Assembly (NCBI GenBank): GCA_963705285.1
Contig: OY970066.1
Span: 372,001 to 436,000, forward strand
DNA from: JACMLD01 sp963705285
Lineage (GTDB): Bacteria > Bacteroidota > Bacteroidia > Chitinophagales > Chitinophagaceae
Direction: 5' to 3'
DNA: 64,000 nt
Shown here: in pieces, positions 46,701 to 54,517 of the stretch
How positions within the stretch are numbered: position 1 is the stretch's first letter
Layout of the letters: the number at the start of each line of letters is the position of its first letter
Program-made: the position numbers and the translations under genes
The notes under the pieces: generated by a model
The model's database searches: none
Seen by the model: only the letters and a program-made list of their open reading frames with translations
What the model was told of the DNA's origin: nothing

Positions 46701-47387
46701 AACAATCAAACGCATACTATACCTTACTTACTCCCTTCAGACACGGGCATGTATGTAAACGTAATGTCTGTAAACAATGGTTGCTTGCAAAAGGTATCAA
46801 CTTTTCATGTAACGGGTATGTGTGGCGGTCTGCTGGCAACAAATGGTTTGTCGTTCAATGCATTGCTTGAAAAAGAAAATGTACAACTGAAATGGGCAAC
46901 TGTAAAAGCCTTTGATGCAAAATCATTTATTGTGGAACGTAGTACAGATGGCATCAACTTCAAAGAAATTGGCAGCGCGGTGGTTTCTTCTAATAACCGT
47001 TTTGCATCCAGCCAGTATTTCTTTTCAGATATCAGTGCTGTAACAGGTAAAAATTATTACAGGCTGCGCATCATAAAGCCAAACGGTACAATTGCTTACA
47101 GCGATGTGGAAACCGTTACCAAACAGGGCAAAGTATCTGTTTCTGTGATGCCAAATCCTGTAGCTGCGTCATTTACCATACGCTTCCGCCCGCAATCGGC
47201 CGCCAATTACCAGGTAAGCCTGGTGGGTGCAGACGGAAAAATGATCCTGCACAATACATATTCAGTAAGACCGGGCGATACCAAAACCATAGACCGTCCT
47301 GCAGCAATAGCTTCCGGCGTATACTATCTGCTTGTGGTAAACCAGCAGACCAATGAAAAGGATATCATCAAATTATTTTTTAAATAG
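43710..47387 (+). CDS. Giant secreted adhesin-like protein with SprB-type repeat, Cys-rich repeats and T9SS sorting domain
   Basis: 1225 residues. Signal peptide ends T-L-R-A-Q. The N-terminus has a SprB-type repeat (G-G-S-G-N-Y-N-Y-T-V, then L-Q-P-G-T-Y-S-V-K-V-K-D), common in gliding adhesins. Residues ~285-690 hold five tandem modules of ~81 residues (P-Q-Y-C-L-Y...G-V-F-N-N-x-x-Y-G-x-Y-C...R-C-F), with two to four cysteines each. A fibronectin-like domain (L-K-W-A-T-V-K-A-F-D) precedes the C-terminal T9SS type A domain (M-P-N-P-V-A-A-S-F to K-L-F-F-K). It should be exported by the type IX system and anchored at the cell surface. Followed by a clear terminator. Confidence 0.88.
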   Translation: MKQFYSFITLCSIILLCFFTETLRAQTCQLNISVTTADSRCKATGVITVTITGGSGNYNYTVTGGTYNSSTSSNIIDGLQPGTYSVKVKDISTACTAEQTGVVVGGNYQDPRFNLSATDVSCFNAANGSITVSNLQYGRAPFNFTIVAPSASNTGVSNTTGVFNNLTAGDYYIQLSDSCGGLQTRVMTISNYSWTPSLSAVFKPACDSAAVTIAASDNRGNTNASGSVFNTFTYGATLTPGDTIWSSNRSFTFYKGIARRATLVVKDGCGNIRTLNYSDGAIPNVNASVTTNNYQCTDFTATVTGQQNLTSPQYCLYNSANTLIACNASGVFNNVAYGAYCITVRDNCYDTTFSRCFTVAQPVPAVAATVGISNMVCTGFTATISGQQNLASPQYCLYDSTNTLVNCNTTGVFANIPYGPYCINITDGCTGTVITRCFTQRKARPLVGTTISYSNLTCASFTASVTGQANMVNPQYCLYDHLGTVITCNTTGVFNGLAYGTYCMQIQNDPLCYDTTIQRCFTVGAPTPAIGSAAVSNRTCAGFTASITGQQNLTAPRYYLIDNNSVIIDSNSTGQFNNLAYGNYCIQMKNDGSCYDTTIQRCFSATVPVPAVGTTVTINNKACTTFSASVTGQSNLTNPRYYLLDNSSTAIDSNNTGVFNNIPYGAYCIQVVNTCYDTAFTRCFSASATPISVGLSSAASCTIGRTNLTVSISNGIAPYTINVYNPWGALVSATSSGTAVTTISNLAGLPTGYQYKVIAYGACAGIDSANVTPLTYTLNKSVNANSKCPGGLWLNGSGDLLVNAQFSGGAVTPSIISRDGTPVAINFTTQSGSNFTFSNMQPADYVIRYTLQGCATIVYDTFNLRPYNYPNLDQSAVYQCNNNNFSVSAAASGGLAPFTYEIIGSSPSFPAITQAPQVGSTFGINNGTTYSLVRLRMTDACGNATINDASILPLANTIITASSDCYYNDISLSVDTIANASYTWYKKTSDTDSVLVSNNQTHTIPYLLPSDTGMYVNVMSVNNGCLQKVSTFHVTGMCGGLLATNGLSFNALLEKENVQLKWATVKAFDAKSFIVERSTDGINFKEIGSAVVSSNNRFASSQYFFSDISAVTGKNYYRLRIIKPNGTIAYSDVETVTKQGKVSVSVMPNPVAASFTIRFRPQSAANYQVSLVGADGKMILHNTYSVRPGDTKTIDRPAAIASGVYYLLVVNQQTNEKDIIKLFFK
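44563..45780 (+). repeat. Five ~243-bp in-frame repeats inside the adhesin gene
   Basis: Units begin near 44563, 44806, 45047, 45292 and 45540, a period of ~243-246 nt (81-82 codons). They encode similar modules ending R-C-F. The last two units replace Q-Y-C-L-Y by R-Y-Y-L-(I/L), losing cysteines, so the array is diverging. Such arrays can change length by recombination. Confidence 0.8.
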
Positions 47388-47410
47388 GTATAGTTTTAGC
47401 TGTTTTTACA

Positions 47411-47439
47411 AACCACTGGTGTCTACCAGTGGTTTTTTT
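47411..47439 (+). terminator. Strong Rho-independent terminator after the adhesin gene
   Basis: AACCACTGGT (47411-47420) and ACCAGTGGTT (47425-47434) form a perfect 10-bp stem with a 4-nt loop, followed by TTTTT. Confidence 0.9.
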
Positions 47440-47573
47440 GTGTTTTTCAGAACATTTTTATGCGGCAAATTGTCTTACAAAATGTTAATAGTCACACCAT
47501 TAAAAGGGCCTTAAGTATTTTTGAATTTATATCGGTATCTTAGCGCACTTTTCAACATTATACTATTACTACA

Positions 47574-48596
47574 ATGGGTAGAAAATTTGATTTTACGCAC
47601 TCAGATAAACAGGAACCACACCGTGCGCGCACCAAGCAGATCTTGCAGCAACATCCTGAAATGCGTAAACTGATTGGCAAAAACCCCAGAACCATTTTTG
47701 TAATACTGGGCATTGTTGCTTTTCAGGTTGTGATGGCCTGGCTGTTGAGAGATCAGTCGTGGTGGCTGGTGGTAGGCGGCGCCTATTTACTCGGCGCTTT
47801 TGCAGACCATGCCTTATTTGTAATGATACACGAGTGCGCCCACCATTTGCTTTTTAAAAATCGGGCTGCTAACCGCTGGGCTGGTATGGTGGCCAATATG
47901 CCGCAACTGTTTCCCAGCTCTATTTCTTTTGAACGGTACCACATTAAACACCATTCCTTTCAGGGTATACATGAACTGGATGCAGATCTGCCCAATAAAT
48001 GGGAAGCAAAACTGATCAATAATTATTTTATTGGCAAAGTGATCTGGTTGCTGTTCTACCCCATCTTTCAGTTATTCCGTATTTCCCGGTTAAAAGAAAT
48101 CAAGCCATTTGATAAATGGGTGGCTGCCAATTTTGCCCTGCAGGCTATTTTTATAGTGGCCATTTGTTATTTCTTCGGATTGAAGGCTATCATGTATTTA
48201 TTGTTCAGCTTCTTTTTCTCCATTGGTTTGCACCCGTTGGGTGCCCGCTGGATACAGGAACATTATCTTACCAGCGGCGAAGAACAGGAAACACACAGCT
48301 ATTACGGTATATTGAACACCGTGGCTTTTAATGTGGGTTACCACAATGAACACCATGATTTTCCATCTGTACCATGGAATAGGTTACCGCAGATAAGAAA
48401 AAATGCCGGCAGCTTCTACAACGGATTGGCTTACCATACTTCATGGACCAAATTATTCTTTCGCTTTTTGTTTGATAAAGAGATTTCCCTGTTTTCGAGG
48501 GTAATCAGAAAAGAAAGAGGCAAAGTAAAACTGACTGATGTCTCTATACCCGACCGCGAGCTGGTAGAGAATAAGTCGCTGCAGGAAGCGTCTTAA
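47574..48596 (+). CDS. Fatty acid desaturase closely resembling sphingolipid delta-4 desaturase (DEGS1-like)
   Basis: 340 residues. All three histidine boxes of membrane di-iron desaturases are present: H86-E-C-A-H-H91, H123-I-K-H-H127 and H257-N-E-H-H261, with spacing like eukaryotic dihydroceramide desaturases. The N-terminus (F-D-F-T-H-S-D-K-Q-E-P-H-x-x-R...I-L-Q-Q-H-P-E-M) resembles the Lipid_DES domain, and L-H-P-L-G-A-R-W-I-Q-E-H-Y, T-H-S-Y-Y-G-I-L-N and F-N-V-G-Y-H-N-E-H-H-D-F-P-S-V-P are nearly those of DEGS1. Several hydrophobic segments (~47-75, ~165-195) anchor it. Bacteroidota make sphingolipids, so desaturation of a dihydroceramide is a real possibility; activity is not proven. 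A TATTTTTG element at 47516-47523 could be the promoter -7 box. Confidence 0.85.
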   Translation: MGRKFDFTHSDKQEPHRARTKQILQQHPEMRKLIGKNPRTIFVILGIVAFQVVMAWLLRDQSWWLVVGGAYLLGAFADHALFVMIHECAHHLLFKNRAANRWAGMVANMPQLFPSSISFERYHIKHHSFQGIHELDADLPNKWEAKLINNYFIGKVIWLLFYPIFQLFRISRLKEIKPFDKWVAANFALQAIFIVAICYFFGLKAIMYLLFSFFFSIGLHPLGARWIQEHYLTSGEEQETHSYYGILNTVAFNVGYHNEHHDFPSVPWNRLPQIRKNAGSFYNGLAYHTSWTKLFFRFLFDKEISLFSRVIRKERGKVKLTDVSIPDRELVENKSLQEAS

Positions 48597-48664
48597 ATTG
48601 TTTTGAGTGTTAAGTTGTAAGTGTTGAATTGCTCAGCGACTATTGTAAGAATTGTTTTACGCTA

Positions 48665-48700
48665 TAAAAAAAAGGTGCTAATTGTTTAGCGCCTTTTTTT
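48665..48700. terminator. Bidirectional terminator between desaturase and acyl-CoA ligase
   Basis: GGTGCTAA (48674-48681) and TTAGCGCC (48686-48693) pair with one G-T wobble around TTGT, with poly-A before and poly-T after, so it works for both convergent genes. Word-run arms (GAGTGTTAAGT and its complement) flank it at 48603-48635 and 48743-48768. Confidence 0.8.
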
Positions 48701-48769
48701 ATTCTTACGAAACTATACGCACCATGAAAAACTACGCCAAAGAACTCAACACACAACACTTAAAACAGA

Positions 48770-50545
48770 TCAGGCATAGATCCGCTCAATAGCATCCCTG
48801 TATTTTTCGAGTACTACTTTTCTTTTGATGCTCATTTTTGGCGTCATTTCGCCGGTATCGATGCTCCATTCATGTTCAAGCAGTTGAAACTTTTTGATTT
48901 GTTCTACGTGGTTAAAGAATTTATTGAAACTTTCTACCAGCTCTTTAAATAAGGCGATTACCGCGGGGTTGTGAATGATTTCTTCATTGGTGGTATAGGT
49001 AATATTGTTTTGGCGGCACCAGTCTTTCAGGTTAGGAAAAGAAGGCACAATTAACGCCCCCACAAATTTTCTTTCGGAACCCACCACCATTACCTGTTCC
49101 ACATACATTGATTCTTTCAGTTTATTTTCTATGGGCAATGGGGCCACATATTTACCGCCACTGGTTTTAAACAATTCTTTTTTCCGGTCAGTAATTTTGA
49201 GGAAGCGTCCGTCCAGCATACCAATATCGCCGGTATGGTACCAGCCCTGGCTCATGGCTTCAGCGCTAAGGTCGGGCCGCTTGTAATAGCCCATCATAAT
49301 ATTAGGGCCTTTGGCAAGTATCTCGCCGTCTTCCGCAATTTTTACTTCTACATTATTGATGAGCGGACCTACAGTTCCAAACTTTCTATCTGCTTCTTCA
49401 AAACGGTTTACACTAATAACTGGTGATGTTTCGGTTAAGCCATACCCTTCCATTATCGGAATTTTTGCTGCGGTAAAAATGCGTATCAATCTTACCTGGC
49501 AGGCGGCACCACCGGTTACCACGCACATCAGGTTATTGCCCAACCCTTCCCTCCATTTGCTGAATATAAGTTTGTTGGCCAGCGCCAGTTGCATGCTGTA
49601 CCAGAGCCCCTGGCTTTTATTGATTTCAAATTTTTCTGCGAGTGCATGTGCCCAGAAGAACAATTTCTTTTTGGTACCCGTTAGCTCATTGCCTTTTTGC
49701 ATGATGCGGTCGTACACTTTTTCAAGCAACCGCGGAACGGTTGTAAACAGGTTAGGTTTTACTTCTTTAAGGTTATCGCCAATGGTGTCCAGGCTTTCTG
49801 CATAATAAACTGCTGTGCCGCGGTAGAGGTACAGGTAGGTAACCATTCTTTCAAAAATATGATTGAGAGGTAGAAAACTCAGCGCCCGCAAGTGATCGCC
49901 CGGCGGAAAACAAGGCATACTGTCCATTACATTGCTGAGTATATTCTGATGACTGAGCATAACGCCCTTCGGCGTACCTGTTGTACCGGAAGTATAAATA
50001 ATAGTGGCCAGGTCTTCATACTTTATTTTGCTGGCAATAGATGGTATGGAGGCGATTGATTCCGCTGTAGCGGCATTCACTACATCTTTCCAGTGGCGGG
50101 CGTTGGTTACATGTTCAAACGAAAAAACGTCCTGCACAGAGGGCAGCCTGTCTTTGATGCTCATTACTTTGTGATACCCATCTTCATCGTTTACAAAAAC
50201 AACTTTCACCTGGGCATCGTTGAAAACAAATTCCAGTTCATTCACATTAATAGTAGGATATACTGGTATCAGTACGGCGCCAATTTGCTGCACCGCTAAA
50301 TCGAGCATTATCCATTCTGGCCGGTTCTTGCAGAGAATGGCCACTTTATCGCGGCCCTGTTCTGTCATGTCTCCGCCATTAACGCCCATGTTAAGTAAAC
50401 CGCCTGCCAGCTTATCGGTAATGTCTTTTACATCCTGTGTGCTGTAAGTATGCCATTGGCCGCTTTCTTTGGCCGCCAGCATATCTGGCAATGGCTTTCT
50501 TTCAAGGTGGTACTCAAGGCAATCGAATAATCTTGTAGGTTCCAT
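48770..50545 (-). CDS. Long-chain fatty acid-CoA ligase (AMP-binding, FadD15-like)
   Basis: 591 residues, the usual size of the FadD15/ACSL group. Adenylation motif Y-T-S-G-T-T-G-T-P-K-G at about residue 183, M-E-G-Y-G-L-T-E-T-S in the middle, W-Y-H-T-G-D-I-G and the catalytic-loop D-R-K-K-E-L-F-K-T-S-G-G-K-Y-V near the C-terminus. It activates fatty acids to acyl-CoA at the membrane. It is convergent with the desaturase, so lipid functions are side by side, though not co-transcribed. Confidence 0.92.
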   Translation of the reverse strand: MEPTRLFDCLEYHLERKPLPDMLAAKESGQWHTYSTQDVKDITDKLAGGLLNMGVNGGDMTEQGRDKVAILCKNRPEWIMLDLAVQQIGAVLIPVYPTINVNELEFVFNDAQVKVVFVNDEDGYHKVMSIKDRLPSVQDVFSFEHVTNARHWKDVVNAATAESIASIPSIASKIKYEDLATIIYTSGTTGTPKGVMLSHQNILSNVMDSMPCFPPGDHLRALSFLPLNHIFERMVTYLYLYRGTAVYYAESLDTIGDNLKEVKPNLFTTVPRLLEKVYDRIMQKGNELTGTKKKLFFWAHALAEKFEINKSQGLWYSMQLALANKLIFSKWREGLGNNLMCVVTGGAACQVRLIRIFTAAKIPIMEGYGLTETSPVISVNRFEEADRKFGTVGPLINNVEVKIAEDGEILAKGPNIMMGYYKRPDLSAEAMSQGWYHTGDIGMLDGRFLKITDRKKELFKTSGGKYVAPLPIENKLKESMYVEQVMVVGSERKFVGALIVPSFPNLKDWCRQNNITYTTNEEIIHNPAVIALFKELVESFNKFFNHVEQIKKFQLLEHEWSIDTGEMTPKMSIKRKVVLEKYRDAIERIYA

Positions 50546-50682
50546 GATGTGGCAATCGTTATTTGTTTGTAAACCTTTGTACCCCGGGCCGGTTGCTGCA
50601 GGTTGGTGCGGCAGGTAATTTATTTTTTCTACGGCGCGGTATCAGTACCATCATGCCCAAATTAACCAAAAAAGCAGGAATA

Positions 50683-50708
50683 AAAAAGCCCGGCGTTGTA
50701 AACCGGGC
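50683..50708 (-). terminator. Terminator of the TPR gene
   Basis: Read on the minus strand, GCCCGG (50703-50708) pairs with CCGGGC (50688-50693) across a 9-nt loop and is followed by a run of T. It lies 24 nt past the TPR gene stop. Confidence 0.75.
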
Positions 50709-50732
50709 CAATGAATGCTACATGCAGCAATG

Positions 50733-51749
50733 TTATTTTGAAGGGGTCTGATAATATTGTCCTTTGCCCGATTTAAACATGCGGCTGCTTTGGGCAGCAG
50801 TAAACTGTTTGTACTCGGTATTGTGGGCGGTAGTCCACGCTTCAAAAGCGGCTGTATTTTGTACGCTGCCAAAAAGCCACTGGTTGTAAGCGTTATAGCT
50901 GCCTTCTTTGAGCAGCTGGCGCTGGTAATCAAACAATTTAAAAGGAAATTTGGCGGCATCTTTTTCAAACCAGTCGAGAATGAAACGCGTGCGTATCATG
51001 CTAAGTGTTTCAGGCGTAATGCCGTTTTTTGCAACGGAAGCCTGTTTATTGAGCGCTGTCAGAAAAGCCAGTACAAATTCATTTTTAGTATCCTGGTTTT
51101 TCATCATGTCAGCATCGGTATACAATTTTTTATATCCTTCCACCAGCATCTGCTTTATCTCCACGGTGCGCCGGCTGAAGCTTTCCATGTTGACGAACAT
51201 TTCTCCGTAGATAAGTCCCCAGGCTTTATCGCGCGTGAAATAATAGTACCGTGCGGCATTGTAATAGTTGCCGGCGTATGATGGGTCTACCTGTATGCCA
51301 TGTTCCCATTGTTTTATGGCGCTGTAATCCTGTTTGGCATAGAGCAATTCGCCATAATCGCTCAGCAGCGGGCCGCTGTCCGGAAAAGCTTTCAATCCTT
51401 TTTTGTATATGCGTTCACATTCCTTGCCATCGGCCAGCGCTTTGTACAACATACCGGCCAGCTGGTACACATCCACATCTGCATCGGGTCTTTCCAGCAG
51501 GCCTTTTATCACCGTTTGCATTTTTGGATAATCTGCCTTTTGGTAATATACCAGTGCCAGGTCTTTGCTTATGCTGAGGTTATTGGGTTCAAGGTCGTGC
51601 GCTTTATTCAGCACCATTACGGCATTACTAAAATCGCCTTCTTTAGAAAAATTCCTGGCTGTCTCCTGCAATGCTTTCGCATCCTGTGCAAATACACCAC
51701 AGGTGGCTGCGAGTATAAAACATATCAATAAGCCTGTTATCTTTTTCAT
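50733..51749 (-). CDS. Secreted tetratricopeptide-repeat protein
   Basis: 338 residues with signal peptide (MKKITGLLICFILAATCGVF-AQ). At least four TPR units follow between ~25 and ~165 (A-V-M-V-L-N-K-A-H-D-L-E-P-N, D-L-A-L-V-Y-Y-Q-K-A-D-Y), then a helical C-terminal region without known motif. Likely periplasmic scaffold; partners unknown. Its own terminator follows. Confidence 0.8.
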   Translation of the reverse strand: MKKITGLLICFILAATCGVFAQDAKALQETARNFSKEGDFSNAVMVLNKAHDLEPNNLSISKDLALVYYQKADYPKMQTVIKGLLERPDADVDVYQLAGMLYKALADGKECERIYKKGLKAFPDSGPLLSDYGELLYAKQDYSAIKQWEHGIQVDPSYAGNYYNAARYYYFTRDKAWGLIYGEMFVNMESFSRRTVEIKQMLVEGYKKLYTDADMMKNQDTKNEFVLAFLTALNKQASVAKNGITPETLSMIRTRFILDWFEKDAAKFPFKLFDYQRQLLKEGSYNAYNQWLFGSVQNTAAFEAWTTAHNTEYKQFTAAQSSRMFKSGKGQYYQTPSK

Positions 51750-51851
51750 GGCAATAAAGTTACTTGTTATGATTTGCCGGAGGCTGTAACCAGGTGGCTA
51801 TTAGCTTTTCCTTAGCATTTATGCGGCATACATAACTATTATTAAATATAG

Positions 51852-53087
51852 TTATTCATAGATAAGGTGTGTTAGCAATCCATCGCGTAGTTTGGGTTCA
51901 AACCAGGTGCTTTTGGGTGGCATTACGTTGCCACTGTCGGCAATATCAAACAATTGCGGAAGGCTCACCGGGTATAAGCTAAAGGCAACTTTCATTTCTC
52001 CGCTATTGACTCTTTTTTCCAGTTCGGCCAGACCGCGTATACCACCAACAAAATCAATCCTTTTATCGGTACGCTGATCTTTTATGGCCAGTAATTTATC
52101 AAGTATTTTTTCTGACAGAATGGTTACATCCAGTACGCCAATTGGGGTGTTAGTATAACTGCTGTTTTTTGCAGTGAGTTTGTACCAGTTGCCATCCAGG
52201 TACATACCAAAAGTGTGCAATGCCGTGGGCTGGTATACTGTTTTACCTACCTGCTCCACATCAAAATCATCTTTCAGTTGCTCTAAAAAATCAGCCGGCG
52301 TGTGGTTGTTCAAATCTTTTACCACCCGGTTATAATCCATAATGTGTAATTGGTTACTGGGGAAAAGGGTGGTCAGAAAATAATCGGCGCCTTCAGTGGC
52401 GGCGGTACCCAGCGCCTTGCGCACTTTGGCAGCAGATGCAGCGCGGTGGTGGCCGTCTGCAATGTAAGTGAATGGCACTTTGGTGGCAAAGAGTGCGGTA
52501 ATAGCGTTGATTACTTTATCGTCGTTCACCACCCAAATAGTATGGGTAATAGCATCAGCGGCAACAAAATCGTACACCGGTTCATGACTTGTTTTCCATT
52601 TCTCAATAATGCTGTCAATCTCTTCTATATTGCGGTAGGCTATAAAAACGTTACCTGTTTGGGCGCCGCTTGTTTTTATATGATTGATGCGATCCTGTTC
52701 TTTTTCAGGCCGCGTAAACTCATGTTTTTTGATGATGTCTTGTTCGTAGTCGTTTACCGTACTGCCGCATACCAGTCCGGTCTGGCTGCGACCGTTCATA
52801 ATAAGTCGGTAGATATAATAGCAGGGTTTTAGTTCCCTGAACAAGACTTCTTTCCTGATAAATGCATCCAGGTTTTCTTTTGCTTTCTGGTAAACATCCT
52901 GTGAATGTATATCGACGCTTTCGGGCAAATCAACTTCTGCCTTGGTGATGTGCAAAAATGAAGCAGCATTGCCTTTTACTTCCTGCCGTGCTTCAGCAGA
53001 ATTCAGTACGTCATATGGGGGCGATGCCAGTTTTGATGCCAGTTCTGGTTTTGGTCTGAGTGCTTTAAACGGAACAATTGTAGCCAT
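51852..53087 (-). CDS. DUF1015 family protein
   Basis: 411 residues, typical DUF1015 length. Opening V-P-F-K-A-L-R-P, S-P-P-Y-D-V-L-N (the family marker), then Y-I-A-D-G-H-H-R-A-A-S-A and F-P-S-N-Q-L-H-I-M-D-Y-N-R-V-V-K-D, all characteristic. The D-G-H-H-R motif resembles a nuclease- or ParB-like centre, but no function is established. Members often neighbour serC or serA; here it follows serC, 162 bp away. Confidence 0.92.
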   Translation of the reverse strand: MATIVPFKALRPKPELASKLASPPYDVLNSAEARQEVKGNAASFLHITKAEVDLPESVDIHSQDVYQKAKENLDAFIRKEVLFRELKPCYYIYRLIMNGRSQTGLVCGSTVNDYEQDIIKKHEFTRPEKEQDRINHIKTSGAQTGNVFIAYRNIEEIDSIIEKWKTSHEPVYDFVAADAITHTIWVVNDDKVINAITALFATKVPFTYIADGHHRAASAAKVRKALGTAATEGADYFLTTLFPSNQLHIMDYNRVVKDLNNHTPADFLEQLKDDFDVEQVGKTVYQPTALHTFGMYLDGNWYKLTAKNSSYTNTPIGVLDVTILSEKILDKLLAIKDQRTDKRIDFVGGIRGLAELEKRVNSGEMKVAFSLYPVSLPQLFDIADSGNVMPPKSTWFEPKLRDGLLTHLIYE

Positions 53088-53103
53088 GCGGTAATCGCTG
53101 ATT

Positions 53104-53245
53104 TATTAATTTGAGATTGCTGATTTTGAGATTTCGAGTACTATTGCTGATTGCTGGATTTTGAGATTTTGAGATTTCTGGTACCCTTGCAACATCCACC
53201 AATCTCAAAATCAAACAATCCCGAAATCCCGCAATCCCAAAATAG
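53104..53245. repeat. Word-run inverted repeat (GATTTTGAGATT family)
   Basis: The left arm is a run of TTGAGATT/TGCTGATT words (53110-53178); the right arm (53200-53245) holds CAATCTCAAAATC and related words, its reverse complement. GATTTTGAGATT is perfectly matched over 12 nt. It lies between serC and the DUF1015 gene. Confidence 0.75.
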
Positions 53246-53249
53246 CCAA

Positions 53250-54314
53250 TTATCCTTTACGCTTTGCAAAATCTGTCATTAAGCCGGTTAATGCCTGTAC
53301 GCTATCTATGGTTAGCGCGTTGTACAGCGATGCGCGGAAGCCGCCCACACTGCGATGCCCTTTGATGCCCACCATACCGGCCGCCTTGCATTCTGACAGG
53401 AATTGTTTTTCCAGTTCGGCATCCTCCATTATCCATACCACATTCATCAGGCTTCTGTCTTCACGGGCTACCTTAGGAATAAACAATGGCAGCGCATCCA
53501 GCGTATCGTATAACAATTTGGCTTTGGCCTCATTTTGCTTTTCTATAACGGTAACGCCACCCTGTTTTTTTAACCAGCGCAGCGTAAGCATACACACATA
53601 TACTGCAAATACCGGTGGCGTATTGAGCATAGAACCATTTTCTATATGGATGCGGTAATCCATCATAGAAGGAAGTTTACGGCTCACTTTACCCAGGATG
53701 TCTTTTTTTACAATCACCATGTTTACACCTGCAGCGCCGGCATTCTTTTGCGCACCTGCATAAATAAGGTCAAACCGATTGTAATCAAGGGTTCTGCTTA
53801 AAATATCACTGCTCATATCTGCTACCAATGGTACGCTGGTCACCGGTATTTCATGCATCTGCGTACCCTCAATAGTATTGTTGGTAGTATAATGAAAATA
53901 GGCGGCGTTATCTGGTATGGTATATCCTTTGGGAATATAAGTGTAGTCTTTGTCTTTTGAGGATGCCACCATTACCACATTGCCAAACAATTTTGCCTCT
54001 TTGATGGCCTTGGTGCCCCAGGTACCGCAATCGAGATAGGCGCCGGTAGCTGTATCATCAAGCAAATTCATAGGCACCTGAAAGAACTGCGTGGATGCTC
54101 CTCCATGCAGAAATAATACTTCGTAGGCTGCATCCAGCTGCATCAGTTCTTTTGCAAGCGCAACCGCTTCATCCATAACCTCCTGGAACCAGGTGGTGCG
54201 GTGGCCAATTTCCAGAATGGAGAGGCCTGTGTTGTTGAAATTAAGAATGGCCTGGCTGGCCTGTTCAAATACTTCTTTAGGCAAAACACTGGGGCCAGAG
54301 TTAAAATTGTGCAT
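53250..54314 (-). CDS. serC: 3-phosphoserine/phosphohydroxythreonine aminotransferase
   Basis: 354 residues from the ATG at 54314 (MHNFNSGPSVLP), which gives the classical SerC opening; an 11-residue upstream extension is unlikely. PLP lysine K190 in Y-A-G-A-Q-K-N-A-G-A-A-G. Also H-G-G-A-S-T-Q-F, G-T-W-G-T-K-A and the R-S-V-G-G-F-R-A-S-L-Y-N-A near the C-terminus (substrate-binding arginines). It converts 3-phosphohydroxypyruvate to phosphoserine in serine synthesis and also serves pyridoxal synthesis. No serA is adjacent. Confidence 0.95.
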   Translation of the reverse strand: MHNFNSGPSVLPKEVFEQASQAILNFNNTGLSILEIGHRTTWFQEVMDEAVALAKELMQLDAAYEVLFLHGGASTQFFQVPMNLLDDTATGAYLDCGTWGTKAIKEAKLFGNVVMVASSKDKDYTYIPKGYTIPDNAAYFHYTTNNTIEGTQMHEIPVTSVPLVADMSSDILSRTLDYNRFDLIYAGAQKNAGAAGVNMVIVKKDILGKVSRKLPSMMDYRIHIENGSMLNTPPVFAVYVCMLTLRWLKKQGGVTVIEKQNEAKAKLLYDTLDALPLFIPKVAREDRSLMNVVWIMEDAELEKQFLSECKAAGMVGIKGHRSVGGFRASLYNALTIDSVQALTGLMTDFAKRKG

Positions 54315-54362
54315 TACGGGAAAAGTATTAATTAAAATGAAGCGCAAAGGTAATGAAAGGCA

Positions 54363-54514
54363 TTGATTGGGTAAGCAGTTGATTGGTTGATCAGTTGCCT
54401 ATTGCGGCTGTTGGCCAGTTGACTGGTTGGTTAGGTTAGCCCTGCTGGCACCTCCTATTACTGGTAACGGCCCAAATCACTCCGTCAACCGATCACCCAG
54501 TCAACTAATCAACC
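54363..54514. repeat. Word-run inverted repeat (GTTGATTGG family)
   Basis: Left arm TTGATTGGGTAAGCAGTTGA.. (54363-54440) and right arm GTCAACCGATCACCCAGTCAAC.. (54483-54514) are complementary: 18 of 21 nt match in the best block. Words are the same family as at 11768-11849 and 25570-25610. It separates the phospholipase-like gene from serC. Confidence 0.7.
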
Positions 54515-54517
54515 ATT

